This document shows, piece by piece, positions 7,645 to 18,600 of a DNA stretch of 64,000 bases. This DNA is from Crenobacter intestini (lineage in GTDB: Bacteria; Pseudomonadota; Gammaproteobacteria; Burkholderiales; Chromobacteriaceae), in NCBI RefSeq assembly GCF_004919095.1, contig NZ_STGJ01000010.1, forward strand, positions 91,559 to 155,558. The letters run 5' to 3'. The position numbers were made by a program, and so were the translations under genes. Positions within the stretch are counted from its first letter, which is position 1. Every line of letters starts with the position of its first letter. Under the pieces are notes generated by a model. It saw only the letters and a program-made list of their open reading frames with translations. It was not told the origin of the DNA and searched no databases.

Positions 7645-10473
7645 ATGATGCAATCCATGTACGGTCATTCCTACCTGTTCGGTGGGAATGCCCCCTTTAT
7701 CGAGGAACTGTACGAGCAGTACCTCGCCGATCCGACGACAGTTCCCGACCAGTGGCGCGATTACTTCGACAAGCTTGCGCAGGCGCCGGGTGCCGCCGAG
7801 CGCGACGTGCCGCACGCGCCGATCCAGCAGTCCTTCGTCGAGCTGGCCAAGAAGCCCGCCGCCGGCCAGCGCGTCAGCCCGGTCGCCGAGTGGGAGTCGA
7901 TGCAAAAGCAGGTCGCGGTGCTCAAGCTGATCTCCGCCTACCGCGTGCTCGGCTCGCGCCACGCCAACCTCGACCCCTTGAAGCGCATGGACCAGGCGCA
8001 GGTGCCCGAGCTTGACCCGGCCACCCACGGCCTGACCGACGCCGACATGGCGGTGCAGTACAACGTGGGGTCGCTGGTCGGCCCGCAGAAGCTGCCCTTG
8101 TCCGAGATCCTCGCCCGCCTGAAGCAGACCTACTGCGGCAATATCGGCGTCGAGTACATGCACGTGACGCAGAGCGCCGAGAAGCACTGGGTGCAGAAGC
8201 GCTTCGAGGGCGAACTGTCGACCCCGCGCTACAACGCCGACAAGAAGCGCCGTATCCTCAAGCAGATCACCGCCGCCGAGACGCTCGAGCGCTACCTGCA
8301 CACCCGCTACGTCGGCCAGAAGCGCTTCTCGCTGGAAGGCGGCGAGAGCATGATCGCCGCGCTTGACCACCTGATCCAGCACGGCACCGAGCAGGGCGTG
8401 CAGGAACTGATCATCGGCATGGCGCACCGCGGCCGCCTGAACGTGCTGGTGAACACGCTGGGCAAGCTGCCGCGCGACTTGTTCGCCGAGTTCGAGGGCA
8501 AGCCGGCGGTTGAACTGGCCTCCGGCGACGTGAAGTACCACATGGGCTTCTCGTCCAACATCCCGACCCAGAACGGCCCGATGCACGTGTCGCTGGCGTT
8601 CAACCCCTCGCACCTCGAGATCGTCAACCCGGTGGTCGAAGGCTCGGTACGCGCGCGCCAGCAGCGCCGCAAGGACGCCGAGCGCCGCCAGGTGGTGCCG
8701 GTGCTGCTGCACGGCGACTCCGCCTTCGGCGGCCTGGGCGTCAACCAGGGCACCTTCAACCTGTCGCAGACCCGCGGCTACGGTACCGGCGGCACGCTGC
8801 ACATCGTGATCAACAACCAGGTGGGCTTCACCACCTCGGACACCCGCGACATCCGTTCGACGACCTACTGTACCGACGTCGCCAAGATGATCGAGGCGCC
8901 GATCTTCCACGTGAACGGCGACGACCCGGAAGCGGTGTGCTTCGTGATGCAGGCCGCGCTCGACTACCGGATGACGTTCAACAAGGACGTGGTGATCGAC
9001 CTCGTCTGCTTCCGCAAGCTCGGTCACAACGAGGGTGACGACCCGTACCTGACCCAGCCGATGATGTACAAGAAGATCGCCAAGCACCCGGGCGCGCGCG
9101 CGCTGTACGCCGAGCGCCTGGCCGCCGAGGGCGTGCTCTCCGCCGACGAGGCGCAGGCGATGATCCAGGCCTACCGCGACGCGCTGGACAAGGGCGAGCA
9201 CGTCGAACAGACCGTGCTGACCAACTACCACCGCGACTTCGCGCTCGACTGGACGCCGTTCTTCGGCACCCACTGGGCGCACCCGACCGACACCTCGCTG
9301 CCGCAGGCCGACCTGCAGCGCCTGACCGCCAAGCTCACCCAGGTGCCGGAAGGCTTCAAGCTGCATTCGACCGTCGACAAGGTGCTCAAGGCGCGCGTCG
9401 CGATGGCGAACGGCGAGCAGCCGGTCGACTGGGGCGCGGCCGAGACGCTCGCCTACGCAAGCCTGGTCGAGTCCGGCTACGGCGTGCGCATCTCCGGCGA
9501 AGACTCCGGCCGCGGCACCTTCAGCCACCGCCACGCCGTGCTGCACGACCAGAACCGCGAGAAGTGGGACGACGGCGCCTACGTGCCGCTACGCAACATG
9601 TCGGACAACCAGGGCGACTTCCTGGTGATCGACTCCATCCTCAACGAGGAAGCGGTGCTCGCCTACGAGTACGGCTACGCGTGCTCGGCGCCCGACCAGC
9701 TGGTGATCTGGGAAGCGCAGTTCGGCGACTTCGCCAACGGCGCGCAGGTCGCGATCGACCAGTTCATCGCCTCCGGCGAAACCAAGTGGGGCCGGCTGTG
9801 CGGCCTGACCAACATCCTGCCGCACGGCTACGACGGCCAGGGCCCGGAACACTCGTCGGCCCGCCTCGAGCGCTGGCTGCAGCTGTGCGCCGAGCACAAC
9901 ATCCAGGTGGTGATGCCGTCCGAGGCCGCGCAGATGTTCCACCTGCTGCGCCGCCAGATGCTGCGCCCGTACCGCAAGCCGCTGGTGATCTTCCTGTCCA
10001 AGCGCCTGCTGCGCTTCAAGGACTCGATGAGCCCGCTGGAAGACCTGACCCAGGGCAGTTTCCGCCCGGTGATCGGCGACACCGGCATGGCCGACCCGAA
10101 GAAGGTCAAGCGCGTGCTGTTGTGCGCGGGCCAGGTCTACTACGACCTCGTCGCCGGCCGCAAGGAGCGCGAGCTCGAGCAGGACGTCGCCATCGTGCGC
10201 ATCGAGCAGCTCTACCCGTTCCCGACCGAACAGCTCGCCGCCGAACTAGCGCGCTACCCGAACGCACGCGAAGTGAAGTGGGTGCAGGAAGAGCCGAAGA
10301 ACCAGGGCGCCTGGTACCAGATCCGCCACCGCCTGGAAGACCTGATGGGCGCCAAGCAGGCGCTGTCGTTCGCCGCCCGCCCGTCTTCGGCGTCGCCGGC
10401 AGTCGGTTACATGAGCAAGCACGTCGCGCAACTGAAGGCTTTCGTCGAAGAAGCCCTGTCGTTCGGCAAGTAA
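7645..10473 (+). CDS. sucA: 2-oxoglutarate dehydrogenase E1 component
   Basis: This thiamine-diphosphate enzyme decarboxylates 2-oxoglutarate and transfers the succinyl group to the E2 lipoyl arm. The 942-residue protein has an N-terminal [19 protein letters not shown] helix for complex binding and the E1 core motifs [11 protein letters not shown] and [11 protein letters not shown] near residue 355. [16 protein letters not shown], and the C-terminal transketolase-like [25 protein letters not shown] and [16 protein letters not shown] follow. ATG 7645 is chosen because AAAGGG lies 8 nt upstream. A GC hairpin separates it from sucB. Confidence 0.97.
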   Translation: MMQSMYGHSYLFGGNAPFIEELYEQYLADPTTVPDQWRDYFDKLAQAPGAAERDVPHAPIQQSFVELAKKPAAGQRVSPVAEWESMQKQVAVLKLISAYRVLGSRHANLDPLKRMDQAQVPELDPATHGLTDADMAVQYNVGSLVGPQKLPLSEILARLKQTYCGNIGVEYMHVTQSAEKHWVQKRFEGELSTPRYNADKKRRILKQITAAETLERYLHTRYVGQKRFSLEGGESMIAALDHLIQHGTEQGVQELIIGMAHRGRLNVLVNTLGKLPRDLFAEFEGKPAVELASGDVKYHMGFSSNIPTQNGPMHVSLAFNPSHLEIVNPVVEGSVRARQQRRKDAERRQVVPVLLHGDSAFGGLGVNQGTFNLSQTRGYGTGGTLHIVINNQVGFTTSDTRDIRSTTYCTDVAKMIEAPIFHVNGDDPEAVCFVMQAALDYRMTFNKDVVIDLVCFRKLGHNEGDDPYLTQPMMYKKIAKHPGARALYAERLAAEGVLSADEAQAMIQAYRDALDKGEHVEQTVLTNYHRDFALDWTPFFGTHWAHPTDTSLPQADLQRLTAKLTQVPEGFKLHSTVDKVLKARVAMANGEQPVDWGAAETLAYASLVESGYGVRISGEDSGRGTFSHRHAVLHDQNREKWDDGAYVPLRNMSDNQGDFLVIDSILNEEAVLAYEYGYACSAPDQLVIWEAQFGDFANGAQVAIDQFIASGETKWGRLCGLTNILPHGYDGQGPEHSSARLERWLQLCAEHNIQVVMPSEAAQMFHLLRRQMLRPYRKPLVIFLSKRLLRFKDSMSPLEDLTQGSFRPVIGDTGMADPKKVKRVLLCAGQVYYDLVAGRKERELEQDVAIVRIEQLYPFPTEQLAAELARYPNAREVKWVQEEPKNQGAWYQIRHRLEDLMGAKQALSFAARPSSASPAVGYMSKHVAQLKAFVEEALSFGK

Positions 10474-10493
10474 GACAACACCTGACCTGCAAG

Positions 10494-10516
10494 GCGGGGC
10501 CGGTGGCCGGCCCCGC
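10494..10516 (+). other. GC-rich intergenic hairpin between sucA and sucB
   Basis: GCGGGGCCGG and CCGGCCCCGC form a perfect 10-bp stem with a TGG loop. No T-run follows, so it is not a standard terminator. It could stabilise or process the polycistronic mRNA. Confidence 0.6.
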
Positions 10517-10528
10517 ACGGAGAAGAAC

Positions 10529-11779
10529 ATGATCATCGAAGTCAAAGTCCCGCAACTGCCCGAGTCCGTGTCCGAAGCCACCCTGATGAGCTGGCACAAG
10601 AAGGTCGGCGAAGCCGTCGCCCGCGACGAGAACCTGATCGACCTGGAGACCGACAAGGTCGTGCTCGAACTGCCGGCACCGCAGGCCGGCGTGATCGTCG
10701 AGCTGATCGAAGCGGATGGCGCGACCGTCGTCTCCGGCCAATTGCTGGCGCGCATCGACACCGCCGCCAAGGCAGGTGACGTCGCCCCGGCCGCCGCCGT
10801 GGTCGCTCCGGTGGCCGCCGCCGCCCCGGCGGCCGCACCCGGTGGTGCCGCGATGCCGTCCGCCGCCAAGCTCGCCGCCGAGACCGGCGTGAACCTCGGC
10901 GCGGTGGCCGGTTCCGGCCGCGACGGCCGCATCCTGAAGGAAGACGTCGCCGCCGCGGCGGCCGCGCGCCCGGCCGCGCCGGCGCAGGCCGGCCCGGTGC
11001 TCGCGCCGGCGGCCGCTGCCAGCGGCACCGCGCTCGCGTCGACCCCGGCTGCCGTCAACGTCGGCGCCTTGCTGTCCGACCGCCCGGAGCAGCGCGTGCC
11101 GATGAGCCGCCTGCGCCAGCGCGTCGCCGAGCGCCTGCTGCAGAGCCAGTCGCAGAACGCCATCCTCACCACCTTCAACGAAGTGAACATGAAGCCGGTG
11201 ATGGACCTGCGCGCCAAGTACAAGGACAAGTTCGAGAAGGAACACGGCGTCAAGCTCGGCTTCATGTCCTTCTTCGTCAAGGCCGCGGTCGCCGCGCTGA
11301 AGAAGTACCCGGTGGTCAACGCCTCGGTCGACGGCAACGACATCGTCTACCACGGCTACTTCGACATCGGCATCGCGGTGGGCAGCCCGCGCGGCCTGGT
11401 GGTGCCTATCCTGCGCAACGCCGACCAGATGTCGATCGCAGAGATCGAGAAACAGATTGCCGACTTCGCCGTGAAGGCGCGCGACGGCAAGCTCGCGCTG
11501 GAAGACTTGACCGGCGGCACCTTCTCGGTGACCAACGGCGGCACCTTCGGCTCGATGATGTCGACCCCGATCATCAACCCGCCGCAGTCGGCCATCCTGG
11601 GCATGCACGCGACGAAGGACCGCGCGGTCGTTGAAAATGGTCAGGTGGTGGTGCGCCCGATGATGTATCTTGCGCTCTCCTACGACCACCGTATCATCGA
11701 TGGCCGTGAGGCGGTGCTGACGCTGGTGACCATCAAGGACCTGCTGGAAGACCCGGCCCGCCTCATCCTTGATTTGTAA
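10529..11779 (+). CDS. sucB: 2-oxoglutarate dehydrogenase E2, dihydrolipoyl succinyltransferase
   Basis: It forms the core of the 2-oxoglutarate dehydrogenase complex and transfers succinyl from lipoate to CoA. The 416-residue protein has a lipoyl domain with Lys43 in LETDKVVLE as attachment site, then Ala/Pro-rich linkers. A peripheral subunit-binding domain lies near 110-145 ([13 protein letters not shown]...[11 protein letters not shown]), followed by the catalytic domain ending in [11 protein letters not shown], which contains the His and Asp of the acyltransferase site. The ribosome-binding site GGAGAAG precedes ATG 10529. Confidence 0.97.
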   Translation: MIIEVKVPQLPESVSEATLMSWHKKVGEAVARDENLIDLETDKVVLELPAPQAGVIVELIEADGATVVSGQLLARIDTAAKAGDVAPAAAVVAPVAAAAPAAAPGGAAMPSAAKLAAETGVNLGAVAGSGRDGRILKEDVAAAAAARPAAPAQAGPVLAPAAAASGTALASTPAAVNVGALLSDRPEQRVPMSRLRQRVAERLLQSQSQNAILTTFNEVNMKPVMDLRAKYKDKFEKEHGVKLGFMSFFVKAAVAALKKYPVVNASVDGNDIVYHGYFDIGIAVGSPRGLVVPILRNADQMSIAEIEKQIADFAVKARDGKLALEDLTGGTFSVTNGGTFGSMMSTPIINPPQSAILGMHATKDRAVVENGQVVVRPMMYLALSYDHRIIDGREAVLTLVTIKDLLEDPARLILDL

Positions 11780-11785
11780 TCCAGA

Positions 11786-11813
11786 CGGCCCGCCGCGTTC
11801 GCGCGGCGGGCCG
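11786..11813 (+). other. UUCG-capped GC hairpin after sucB
   Basis: CGGCCCGCCGCG and CGCGGCGGGCCG make a perfect 12-bp stem closed by a TTCG tetraloop, an unusually stable RNA fold. No T-run follows, which argues against intrinsic termination and for a 3'-end barrier protecting sucAB mRNA. Confidence 0.6.
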
Positions 11814-11836
11814 CCGCAAGACATGAACGGAGCTTT

Positions 11837-12025
11837 ATGACTATCCCTGACTGGTTCTACGGAATCGCTTCCATCCTCGCCGGCTTCGCGCTGGCCTTCC
11901 TGACGGTGAAGAAGCGCAGCATGGGGGTCAAGGAGGACTGGTTCTCGCTGTTCGGCAAGATCATCCTCACCCTGTTCATGATCGGTTTTGGCCTGCTGCT
12001 TCTGACCGTAAGCAAGACATCCTGA
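11837..12025 (+). CDS. Small two-helix membrane protein of unknown function (within the TCA cluster)
   Basis: I do not recognise a named family. The 62-residue product has two predicted membrane helices, about residues 6-24 and 41-58, separated by a charged loop containing [11 protein letters not shown]. It starts with ATG 11837 after CGGAG and sits between sucB and lpd with co-directional spacing of 57 and 40 nt. Base composition is like its neighbours, so recent transfer is unlikely. A role in anchoring or assembling the dehydrogenase complex would be speculation. Confidence 0.7.
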   Translation: MTIPDWFYGIASILAGFALAFLTVKKRSMGVKEDWFSLFGKIILTLFMIGFGLLLLTVSKTS

Positions 12026-12065
12026 CCCGGCGCGCGTGGCGCACCGGGCACAACAAGGGGAAACC

Positions 12066-13499
12066 ATGAGTCAACAGTTTGACGTCGTCGTGATTGGCGG
12101 CGGCCCCGGCGGCTACGTGGCCGCCATCCGCGCGGCCCAGCTGGGCTTCTCGACCGCCTGCGTCGACGCTTTCGTCGGCAAGCGCGGCAAGCCCGCGCTC
12201 GGCGGCACCTGCCTGAACGTCGGCTGCATCCCGTCCAAGGCGCTGCTGCAGTCGAGCGAGAACTTCCACGCCGCGCAGCACGACTTCGCGCGCCACGGCA
12301 TCACCGTCGAAGGCGTGAAGATCGACGTGCCGGCGATGATCGAGCGCAAGGACGGCATCGTCGACAAGCTCACCGGCGGCATCGGCTTCTTGCTCAAGAA
12401 GAACAAGGTCGCCAGCCTGCACGGCGTCGCTTCGCTCAAGTCGCGCGAGAACGAGCGCTGGGTGGTCGAGGTGGCCGTCGACGGCAAGGTCGTCGACACC
12501 GTGCACGCGACCCACGTGATCCTGGCCACCGGTTCGCGTCCGCGTCCGCTGCCGGGCGTCGCCGTCGACAACGTGACCGTGCTCGACAACGAAGGCGCAT
12601 TGAACCTGACCGCCGTGCCGGCACGCCTGGGCGTGATCGGCGCCGGCGTGATCGGCCTGGAGATGGGTTCGGTCTGGAAGCGTCTGGGCGCCGAGGTGAC
12701 CATCCTCGAGGCGATGCCGACCTTCCTCGCCGCAGCCGACCAGCAGATCGCCAAGGAGGCGCTGCGCACCTTCACCCGTGACCAGGGCCTCGACATCCAG
12801 CTGGGCGTGAAGATCGGCGAGATCAAGAACCTGGGCGACAAGGTGACCGTCGCCTACGAGCTGAACGGCGAGCAGAAGCTTGCCGAGTTCGACAAGCTGA
12901 TCGTCTCGATCGGCCGCGTGCCGAACACCGACGGCCTGGGCGCCGGCAACGTCGGCCTGCAGGTCGACGAGCGCGGCTTTGTCGTGGTCGACGAGCACTG
13001 CCACACCAACCTGCCGAACATGTGGGCGATCGGCGACGTGGTGCGCGGCCCGATGCTGGCGCACAAGGCGTCCGAAGAGGGCGTCGCGGTGGCCGAGCGC
13101 ATCGCCGGCCAGAAGCCTCACGTCGACTTCGGCGCGATCCCGTGGGTGATCTACACCAGCCCCGAGATCGCCTGGGTCGGCAAGACCGAAGAGCAGCTGA
13201 AGGCCGAAGGCATCGAGTACAAGAAGGGCACCTCGGGCTTCGCCGCCAACGGCCGCGCGCTGGGGCTCGACCACGCGCAGGGCACCGTCAAGCTGCTCGC
13301 CTGCGCGAAGACCGACCGCGTCCTCGGCGTGCACATGATCGGCCCGATGGTGTCCGAACTGGTGACCGAGGGCGTGCTCGCGCTCGAATTCAAGGCGGCG
13401 AGCGAAGACCTGGCCCGCATCGTCCACGCGCACCCGTCGCTGTCCGAAGTGGTGCACGAGGCGGCGCTGGCAGCCGACAAGCGCGCGCTGCACGGCTAA
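12066..13499 (+). CDS. lpdA: Dihydrolipoyl dehydrogenase (E3)
   Basis: This FAD enzyme reoxidises dihydrolipoamide on E2 with NAD+. The 477-residue protein has an N-terminal [20 protein letters not shown] motif and the redox-active disulfide in [13 protein letters not shown] (two Cys five apart). A second NAD-binding motif [13 protein letters not shown] and the C-terminal His-Glu pair in [13 protein letters not shown] follow. ATG 12066 follows AAGGGGAAA; the longer frame to 12036 adds residues not shared by the family. It is E3 for the neighbouring sucAB complex. Confidence 0.96.
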   Translation: MSQQFDVVVIGGGPGGYVAAIRAAQLGFSTACVDAFVGKRGKPALGGTCLNVGCIPSKALLQSSENFHAAQHDFARHGITVEGVKIDVPAMIERKDGIVDKLTGGIGFLLKKNKVASLHGVASLKSRENERWVVEVAVDGKVVDTVHATHVILATGSRPRPLPGVAVDNVTVLDNEGALNLTAVPARLGVIGAGVIGLEMGSVWKRLGAEVTILEAMPTFLAAADQQIAKEALRTFTRDQGLDIQLGVKIGEIKNLGDKVTVAYELNGEQKLAEFDKLIVSIGRVPNTDGLGAGNVGLQVDERGFVVVDEHCHTNLPNMWAIGDVVRGPMLAHKASEEGVAVAERIAGQKPHVDFGAIPWVIYTSPEIAWVGKTEEQLKAEGIEYKKGTSGFAANGRALGLDHAQGTVKLLACAKTDRVLGVHMIGPMVSELVTEGVLALEFKAASEDLARIVHAHPSLSEVVHEAALAADKRALHG

Positions 13500-13520
13500 G
13501 CGCGGCGAGGGGAAGGGACC

Positions 13521-13784
13521 ATGGCGGACCTGATTGCCAATGCGGTGATGCTCGGCGTGCTTTTGGTGGTGGCCGGCGCGATGTGGGCGGTCAAGGTGGC
13601 GTTCGACGAAGCGTCGGTGTACGACCGCGTCAGGGGCGTGCGCCTGTTTCTGGCCGGCGCGACCTTTCCCGTGTCGGTGTTCCTGATGTCGGCGGCCGCG
13701 CGCCGCCGGCTGAAGGGACCGCTGATTGTCGCCGCGGCCGGTGGCGCGATGATTGTCGTGATCCGCACCGTGTTCGCGGCCTGA
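13521..13784 (+). CDS. Small three-helix membrane protein of unknown function (between lpdA and sucC)
   Basis: No family recognised. The 87-residue product has hydrophobic stretches at about residues 5-25, 40-58 and 67-85, with a charged FDEASVYDRVRGVR loop and a RRRLK cluster. The start ATG 13521 has a strong GAGGGGAAGGG purine tract upstream. It is 21 nt after lpdA and about 100 nt before sucC, so it is probably co-transcribed with the TCA genes. Confidence 0.65.
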   Translation: MADLIANAVMLGVLLVVAGAMWAVKVAFDEASVYDRVRGVRLFLAGATFPVSVFLMSAAARRRLKGPLIVAAAGGAMIVVIRTVFAA

Positions 13785-13885
13785 AGAATCACCCGTAGCG
13801 TAAGTCCTGGCCCGAGGGGAGACCCGGGGGTACAGCTGAGGGTGGCCTTGTGCCGGCTGCCCGAATCCATAAGAGGAAACCATAG

Positions 13886-15055
<1,170 letters not shown>

Positions 15056-15082
15056 AAACCAGCACCGAACAAGGAAATCAAG

Positions 15083-15967
15083 ATGAGCGTTCTCGTTAAC
15101 AAAGACACGAAGGTGCTGGTGCAGGGTTTCACCGGCAAGAACGGCACGTTCCACGCCGAGCAGGCGCTGAAGTGCGGCACCAAGGTGGTGGGCGGCGTGA
15201 CCCCGGGCAAGGGCGGTTCCGAGCACCTGGGCCTGCCGGTGTTCAACACCATGAAGGATGCGGTGCGCGAGACCCAGGCTGACGCTTCGGTGATCTACGT
15301 ACCCGCAGCGTTCGCCAAGGACTCCATCCTCGAGGCGATCGACTCTGGCGTGAAGCTGGTGGTGTGCATCACCGAAGGCGTGCCGACGCTGGACATGCTG
15401 TACGTGAAGAAGGCCGTCGACGAAGCGGGCGTGCGCCTGATCGGCCCGAACTGCCCCGGCATCATCACCCCGGGCGAGTGCAAGATCGGCATCATGCCGT
15501 GGCACATCCACAACCCGGGCCGCATCGGCATCGTGTCGCGCTCCGGCACGCTGACCTACGAAGCCGTCGCGCAGACCACCGCGCTGGGCCTCGGCCAGTC
15601 GACCTGTATCGGCATCGGCGGCGACCCGATCCCGGGCACCAGCCACATCGACGCGCTCAAGCTGTTCCAGGACGACCCGGACACCGACGCGATCGTGATG
15701 ATCGGCGAGATCGGCGGCTCGGCCGAAGAAGAAGCGGCCGAGTTCGCCAAGGCCTACGTGACCAAGCCGGTGGTCGGCTACATTGCCGGCGTCACCGCGC
15801 CGAAGGGCAAGCGCATGGGCCACGCCGGCGCGATCATCTCCGGCGGCAAGGGTACGGCCGAAGAGAAGTTCAAGGCCTTCGAGCGAGCAGGCATCGCCTA
15901 CACCCGTAGCCCGGCCGAAATCGGCAAGACCATGTATGAACTGCTCAAGAGCAAGAACATGATCTGA
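15083..15967 (+). CDS. sucD: Succinyl-CoA ligase (ADP-forming) subunit alpha
   Basis: This subunit carries the phosphohistidine intermediate and binds CoA. The 294-residue protein has the CoA-binding Rossmann motif [11 protein letters not shown] near residue 14 and [19 protein letters not shown]. The phosphorylated His lies in [17 protein letters not shown] near residue 250. It ends the cluster; a strong terminator follows. Confidence 0.97.
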   Translation: MSVLVNKDTKVLVQGFTGKNGTFHAEQALKCGTKVVGGVTPGKGGSEHLGLPVFNTMKDAVRETQADASVIYVPAAFAKDSILEAIDSGVKLVVCITEGVPTLDMLYVKKAVDEAGVRLIGPNCPGIITPGECKIGIMPWHIHNPGRIGIVSRSGTLTYEAVAQTTALGLGQSTCIGIGGDPIPGTSHIDALKLFQDDPDTDAIVMIGEIGGSAEEEAAEFAKAYVTKPVVGYIAGVTAPKGKRMGHAGAIISGGKGTAEEKFKAFERAGIAYTRSPAEIGKTMYELLKSKNMI

Positions 15968-15990
15968 TCCGGCACCCGCCGGTCTGCCTG

Positions 15991-16017
15991 AACGCCCCGC
16001 CTAGCGGGGCGTTTTTC
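15991..16017 (+). terminator. Terminator of the sdh-suc cluster
   Basis: AACGCCCCGC and GCGGGGCGTT form a 10-bp stem around a CTA loop, ending in a T-run. It lies 24 nt after sucD. Confidence 0.92.
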
Positions 16018-16086
16018 ATGGGTGTGGCGATGCATGCATCGGCGCGGCCAGCCTGTGCCCGCGCCGGCGCGGAAAGTGGGCGTGGC

Positions 16087-16100
16087 TTGACCTTGGTCAA
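16087..16100. promoter_or_regulatory. Short inverted repeat upstream of the DUF3149-like gene
   Basis: TTGACC and GGTCAA arms flank a TT spacer. It lies in the 64-bp stretch before the small ORF and could be an operator; no clear -10 is placed with it. Confidence 0.3.
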
Positions 16101-16163
16101 CCCTGCCATGGGCGCGGTCATCTAATCTGACGTTAATCCAAATGACATTATCGAGAGGTCGAG

Positions 16164-16292
16164 ATGGAATTGTGGCGTCAGTTGTTGTCCGACGAGGTCG
16201 GTGTCGCGAGTCTGGCGGTGATCGGGGTGACGACCGTCATCGTGTGCGTGATCCTGATGGTCATTTACCAGCGTACCCGGGGCGGCAAGTAG
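16164..16292 (+). CDS. DUF3149-like single-helix membrane microprotein
   Basis: A 42-residue ORF starts at ATG 16164 behind GAGAGGTCGAG. The sequence begins MELWRQLLSDEVGVASLAVIG, contains one membrane helix (about residues 15-35), and ends in a basic QRTRGGK tail. The amphipathic N-terminus and single helix resemble the small DUF3149 proteins found in proteobacteria. Function is unknown in that family. Its own terminator follows at once, supporting a real monocistronic gene. Confidence 0.75.
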   Translation: MELWRQLLSDEVGVASLAVIGVTTVIVCVILMVIYQRTRGGK

Positions 16293-16316
16293 TTCTTGCA
16301 GGAAGGAAGAGCCATT

Positions 16317-16343
16317 GGCGGCCGTGACGGCCGCCTTTTTTTG
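16317..16343 (+). terminator. Terminator after the DUF3149-like gene
   Basis: GGCGGCC and GGCCGCC form a 7-bp GC stem around GTGAC, followed by about eight T residues. Confidence 0.9.
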
Positions 16344-16381
16344 TTTGCTGCTATATTCATTTATTTTCGCGTGAAACAGAC

Positions 16382-16963
16382 ATGGCACAGGACAGCAGCC
16401 GGCCCGACTTCTGGGAAGCCCGCTATCTGGGCGGGGTGAAGCCCTGGGACAGCGCGGGCGCCATCCCGGCCGCTCTGGCGGCCTTCCTTGCGCGGCAACA
16501 GCCGGGCAGGGACGTATTGCTGCCCGGTTGCGGCGCCGCCTACGAGGTAGCCTATCTTGCCGACGCCGGCTTTGCGCCGGACGGCGTCGACTTCAGCGAG
16601 GCCGCGCTCGCGGCCGCGCGCGACGCACTCGGCCCCTACGCACGCCATGTGCGCCAGGCAGACGTGTTCGCGCTGGCCGGGCACTACGACTGGGTATACG
16701 AGCGCGCCTTCCTGTGCGCGTTGCCGCCCCGGTTGTGGCCGGCGTACGCCGAGGCGATGGCGCGCCTGGTCCGCCCCGGCGGGTGGCTTGCCGGCGCGTT
16801 CTTTATCGCCGAGCGGCCGAAGGGGCCGCCGTTCGGCGCGAGCCGGCAGGCGCTTGACGACTTGCTGGGCGGCGCGTTCGACTGCGTGGAGTGCGAGGCG
16901 ATGGACGACAGCCTGCCGGTGTTTTCCGGCGGGGAGTTCTGGATGAGCTGGCGGCGGCGCTGA
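16382..16963 (+). CDS. SAM-dependent methyltransferase, thiopurine S-methyltransferase-like
   Basis: A class I methyltransferase of 193 residues. The N-terminus FWEARYLGGVKPWDSAGAIPAAL matches the TPMT pattern of a W.xRY..G..PWD motif. LLPGCGAAYEVAYLADAGF near residue 46 is SAM motif I, and GVDFSEAALAAAR is motif II. The late part (RPGGWLAGAFF) is also typical. Bacterial TPMT homologues act on small sulfur, selenium or tellurium compounds, or are uncharacterised; the substrate here cannot be told. Its stop is 3 nt from the convergent small ORF. Confidence 0.82.
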   Translation: MAQDSSRPDFWEARYLGGVKPWDSAGAIPAALAAFLARQQPGRDVLLPGCGAAYEVAYLADAGFAPDGVDFSEAALAAARDALGPYARHVRQADVFALAGHYDWVYERAFLCALPPRLWPAYAEAMARLVRPGGWLAGAFFIAERPKGPPFGASRQALDDLLGGAFDCVECEAMDDSLPVFSGGEFWMSWRRR

Positions 16964-16966
16964 CGC

Positions 16967-17215
16967 TTACGCGTCGGCGCTGAGCACATCGATCGAGACG
17001 GCGGCGAGGTAGACCGCGCTTGGCAGCGCGGCAAACAGCCAGACGGCGAGCGCGTCGTGCGAGGCGAGCAGGAGGCCGGCGATGCCGATCTCGACGCAGC
17101 CGGCAATAAGTGCGAGCTGGCAGTGGCGGGGCGTGACGGCGACCCCCTTGAGCTGGCGGCCAAGGACCGGCCAGCAGGCGTGCAGGGCAAGGGCAAGACC
17201 AAGCAGGACGGGCAT
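16967..17215 (-). CDS. Small hydrophobic membrane protein of unknown function
   Basis: The 82-residue product starts MPVLLGLALALHACWPVLG and has two or three membrane helices. No family recognised. It is convergent with the methyltransferase, with only 3 nt between stops, and lies upstream of a long non-coding gap. The lack of shared upstream genes leaves its role open. Confidence 0.55.
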   Translation of the reverse strand: MPVLLGLALALHACWPVLGRQLKGVAVTPRHCQLALIAGCVEIGIAGLLLASHDALAVWLFAALPSAVYLAAVSIDVLSADA

Positions 17216-17329
17216 GTTCGACTCCTGGTGGCTGCGCCGCCGTCCCGCGCCAGGCTGCCGGGATACGGCGGCGTTTGCCTGATTATCTACCTATCATTGC
17301 CGGCTGTTAAGCCCGCAGCCGCTTGCCGC

Positions 17330-17467
17330 TCACATCTTGGCCTTCACGTCGTCGGCCGCGTTGCTGACGGCGCTTCCCGCCGCCGAGACATCCTGACCCA
17401 TCCCCGCCATGGTGTTGCAGGCGGACAGCAGCAAGGTCCCCATCAGGACCAGCATGATCGTCTTCAT
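17330..17467 (-). CDS. Entericidin-like small lipoprotein
   Basis: A 45-residue product with a signal peptide ending in a LLLSAC lipobox (Cys17), then CNTMAGMGQDVSAAGSAVSNAADD, the typical EcnA/EcnB family core. Start ATG 17467 has GAGAGGGAA upstream. The mature lipoprotein would be about 29 residues. Enterobacterial EcnA/EcnB act as an antidote/toxin pair, but only one copy is here, and single copies are common in betaproteobacteria as stress-related envelope lipoproteins. Confidence 0.85.
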   Translation of the reverse strand: MKTIMLVLMGTLLLSACNTMAGMGQDVSAAGSAVSNAADDVKAKM

Positions 17468-17706
17468 CTTGTTCCCTCTCTTGTCGGTGGCGCACGGTGG
17501 CCATAGACAACATAGGCCGCGCCGCCGCGCTCCGCCACCACCGATGGTGGGGTCTTCAGGCTTTCCTGCGCTGAACCTCCTGTTTTTTGATATTTTTTGC
17601 TTGGCAACTTGCAGACTGTTGGCAGCTTTTGCTTTATCCTGATTAGCCAATTTGAATAAATTATCCCGTCCGAACGGGCCCGCCAACAAAGTCGAAGGGA
17701 CAAGTC

Positions 17707-18486
17707 ATGAAACACTGGGTCAAGGCAACGATGGTCGCACTCTCGGTCGTGCTCGCCGCATGCGGCGGCAAGCAGGAGGCCGAACCTGCGCAGGCTGCAG
17801 CCGAGCCGCAGGTCTACCGCATGGGCGTGAACGCCGCGTTCGCGCCGTTTGAGTCGGTCGGCGCCGACGGCAAGCTGCAGGGCTTCGAGATCGAGCTTGC
17901 GCAGGCGGTGGCCGACGCGGCCGGCATCAAGGTTCAGATGAGCAACACCCCGTGGGAAGGGATCTTCAACGGCCTCTCCAACGGTGACAGCGACTTCCTG
18001 ATGTCGGCGATCACTATCACCGAGCAGCGCAAGGAGTCGATGGACTTCACCGAGCCCTATTTCGAGGCGACCCAGCTGGTGGTGCTGCCCAAGGGCAAGC
18101 AGATCGCCAACGCCGAGGCGCTCAAGGGCATGAAGGTCTCGGTGCTGACCGGCTCGACCGGCGACACCATCGCGCAGAAGCTGCTGGGCGCGACCAGCAC
18201 CGACATCAAGCGCTTCGAGTCGCTCGAACTCGCGCTCAAGGAGCTGGAGAACGGCGGCGTGCAGGCGTCCATCGGCGACAACGGCGTGGTGGCCAACTTC
18301 ATCAAGTACAACGGCGCCGACAAGCTCGACATCGTCGAGGGCATCGACTTCGACAAGGAGTACTACGGCATGGCCGTGCGCAAGGGCGACCAGGCGCTGC
18401 TGGACAAGCTGAACGCCGGCATCCGCAAGGTCAAGGAAGACGGCACCTTCAAGTCCATCCACGACAAGTACTTCGGCCAGAGCTGA
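17707..18486 (+). CDS. Polar amino-acid ABC transporter solute-binding lipoprotein
   Basis: The 259-residue product has a signal peptide with lipobox VVLAAC, a linker, then an SBP_bac_3 fold. MGVNAAFAPFESVGADGKLQGFEIELAQAV near residues 39-68, SAITITEQRKESMDFTEPYF, and the C-terminal GIRKVKEDGTFKSIHDKYF are family hallmarks. The pattern resembles binding proteins for basic or polar amino acids. No permease or ATPase gene adjoins it, so it probably serves a transporter encoded elsewhere. It has an AT-rich upstream region and its own terminator. Confidence 0.9.
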   Translation: MKHWVKATMVALSVVLAACGGKQEAEPAQAAAEPQVYRMGVNAAFAPFESVGADGKLQGFEIELAQAVADAAGIKVQMSNTPWEGIFNGLSNGDSDFLMSAITITEQRKESMDFTEPYFEATQLVVLPKGKQIANAEALKGMKVSVLTGSTGDTIAQKLLGATSTDIKRFESLELALKELENGGVQASIGDNGVVANFIKYNGADKLDIVEGIDFDKEYYGMAVRKGDQALLDKLNAGIRKVKEDGTFKSIHDKYFGQS

Positions 18487-18507
18487 GCCGCAGCGGCAGC
18501 TACCGCC

Positions 18508-18534
18508 AATGCCCCGGCGCGTCCGGGGCATTTT
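18508..18534 (+). terminator. Terminator of the solute-binding protein gene
   Basis: AATGCCCCGG and CCGGGGCATT form a 10-bp stem around a CGCGT loop, followed by TTTT. Confidence 0.88.
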
Positions 18535-18600
18535 CATGCGCCGCTGGTGGGCGGCGGCGAACTGTGGTCAGATCGATATTATTTCGTCATGGGTGGCGAC

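Noticed and set aside
16087..16100. TTGACC as a -35 element for the DUF3149-like gene
   Set aside because: No acceptable -10 hexamer is found 16-18 bp downstream; it was kept only as a weak inverted repeat.
17330..17467. Entericidin toxin-antitoxin pair
   Set aside because: Only one small lipoprotein gene is present and no partner lies within the neighbouring gap, so a complete pair is not supported.
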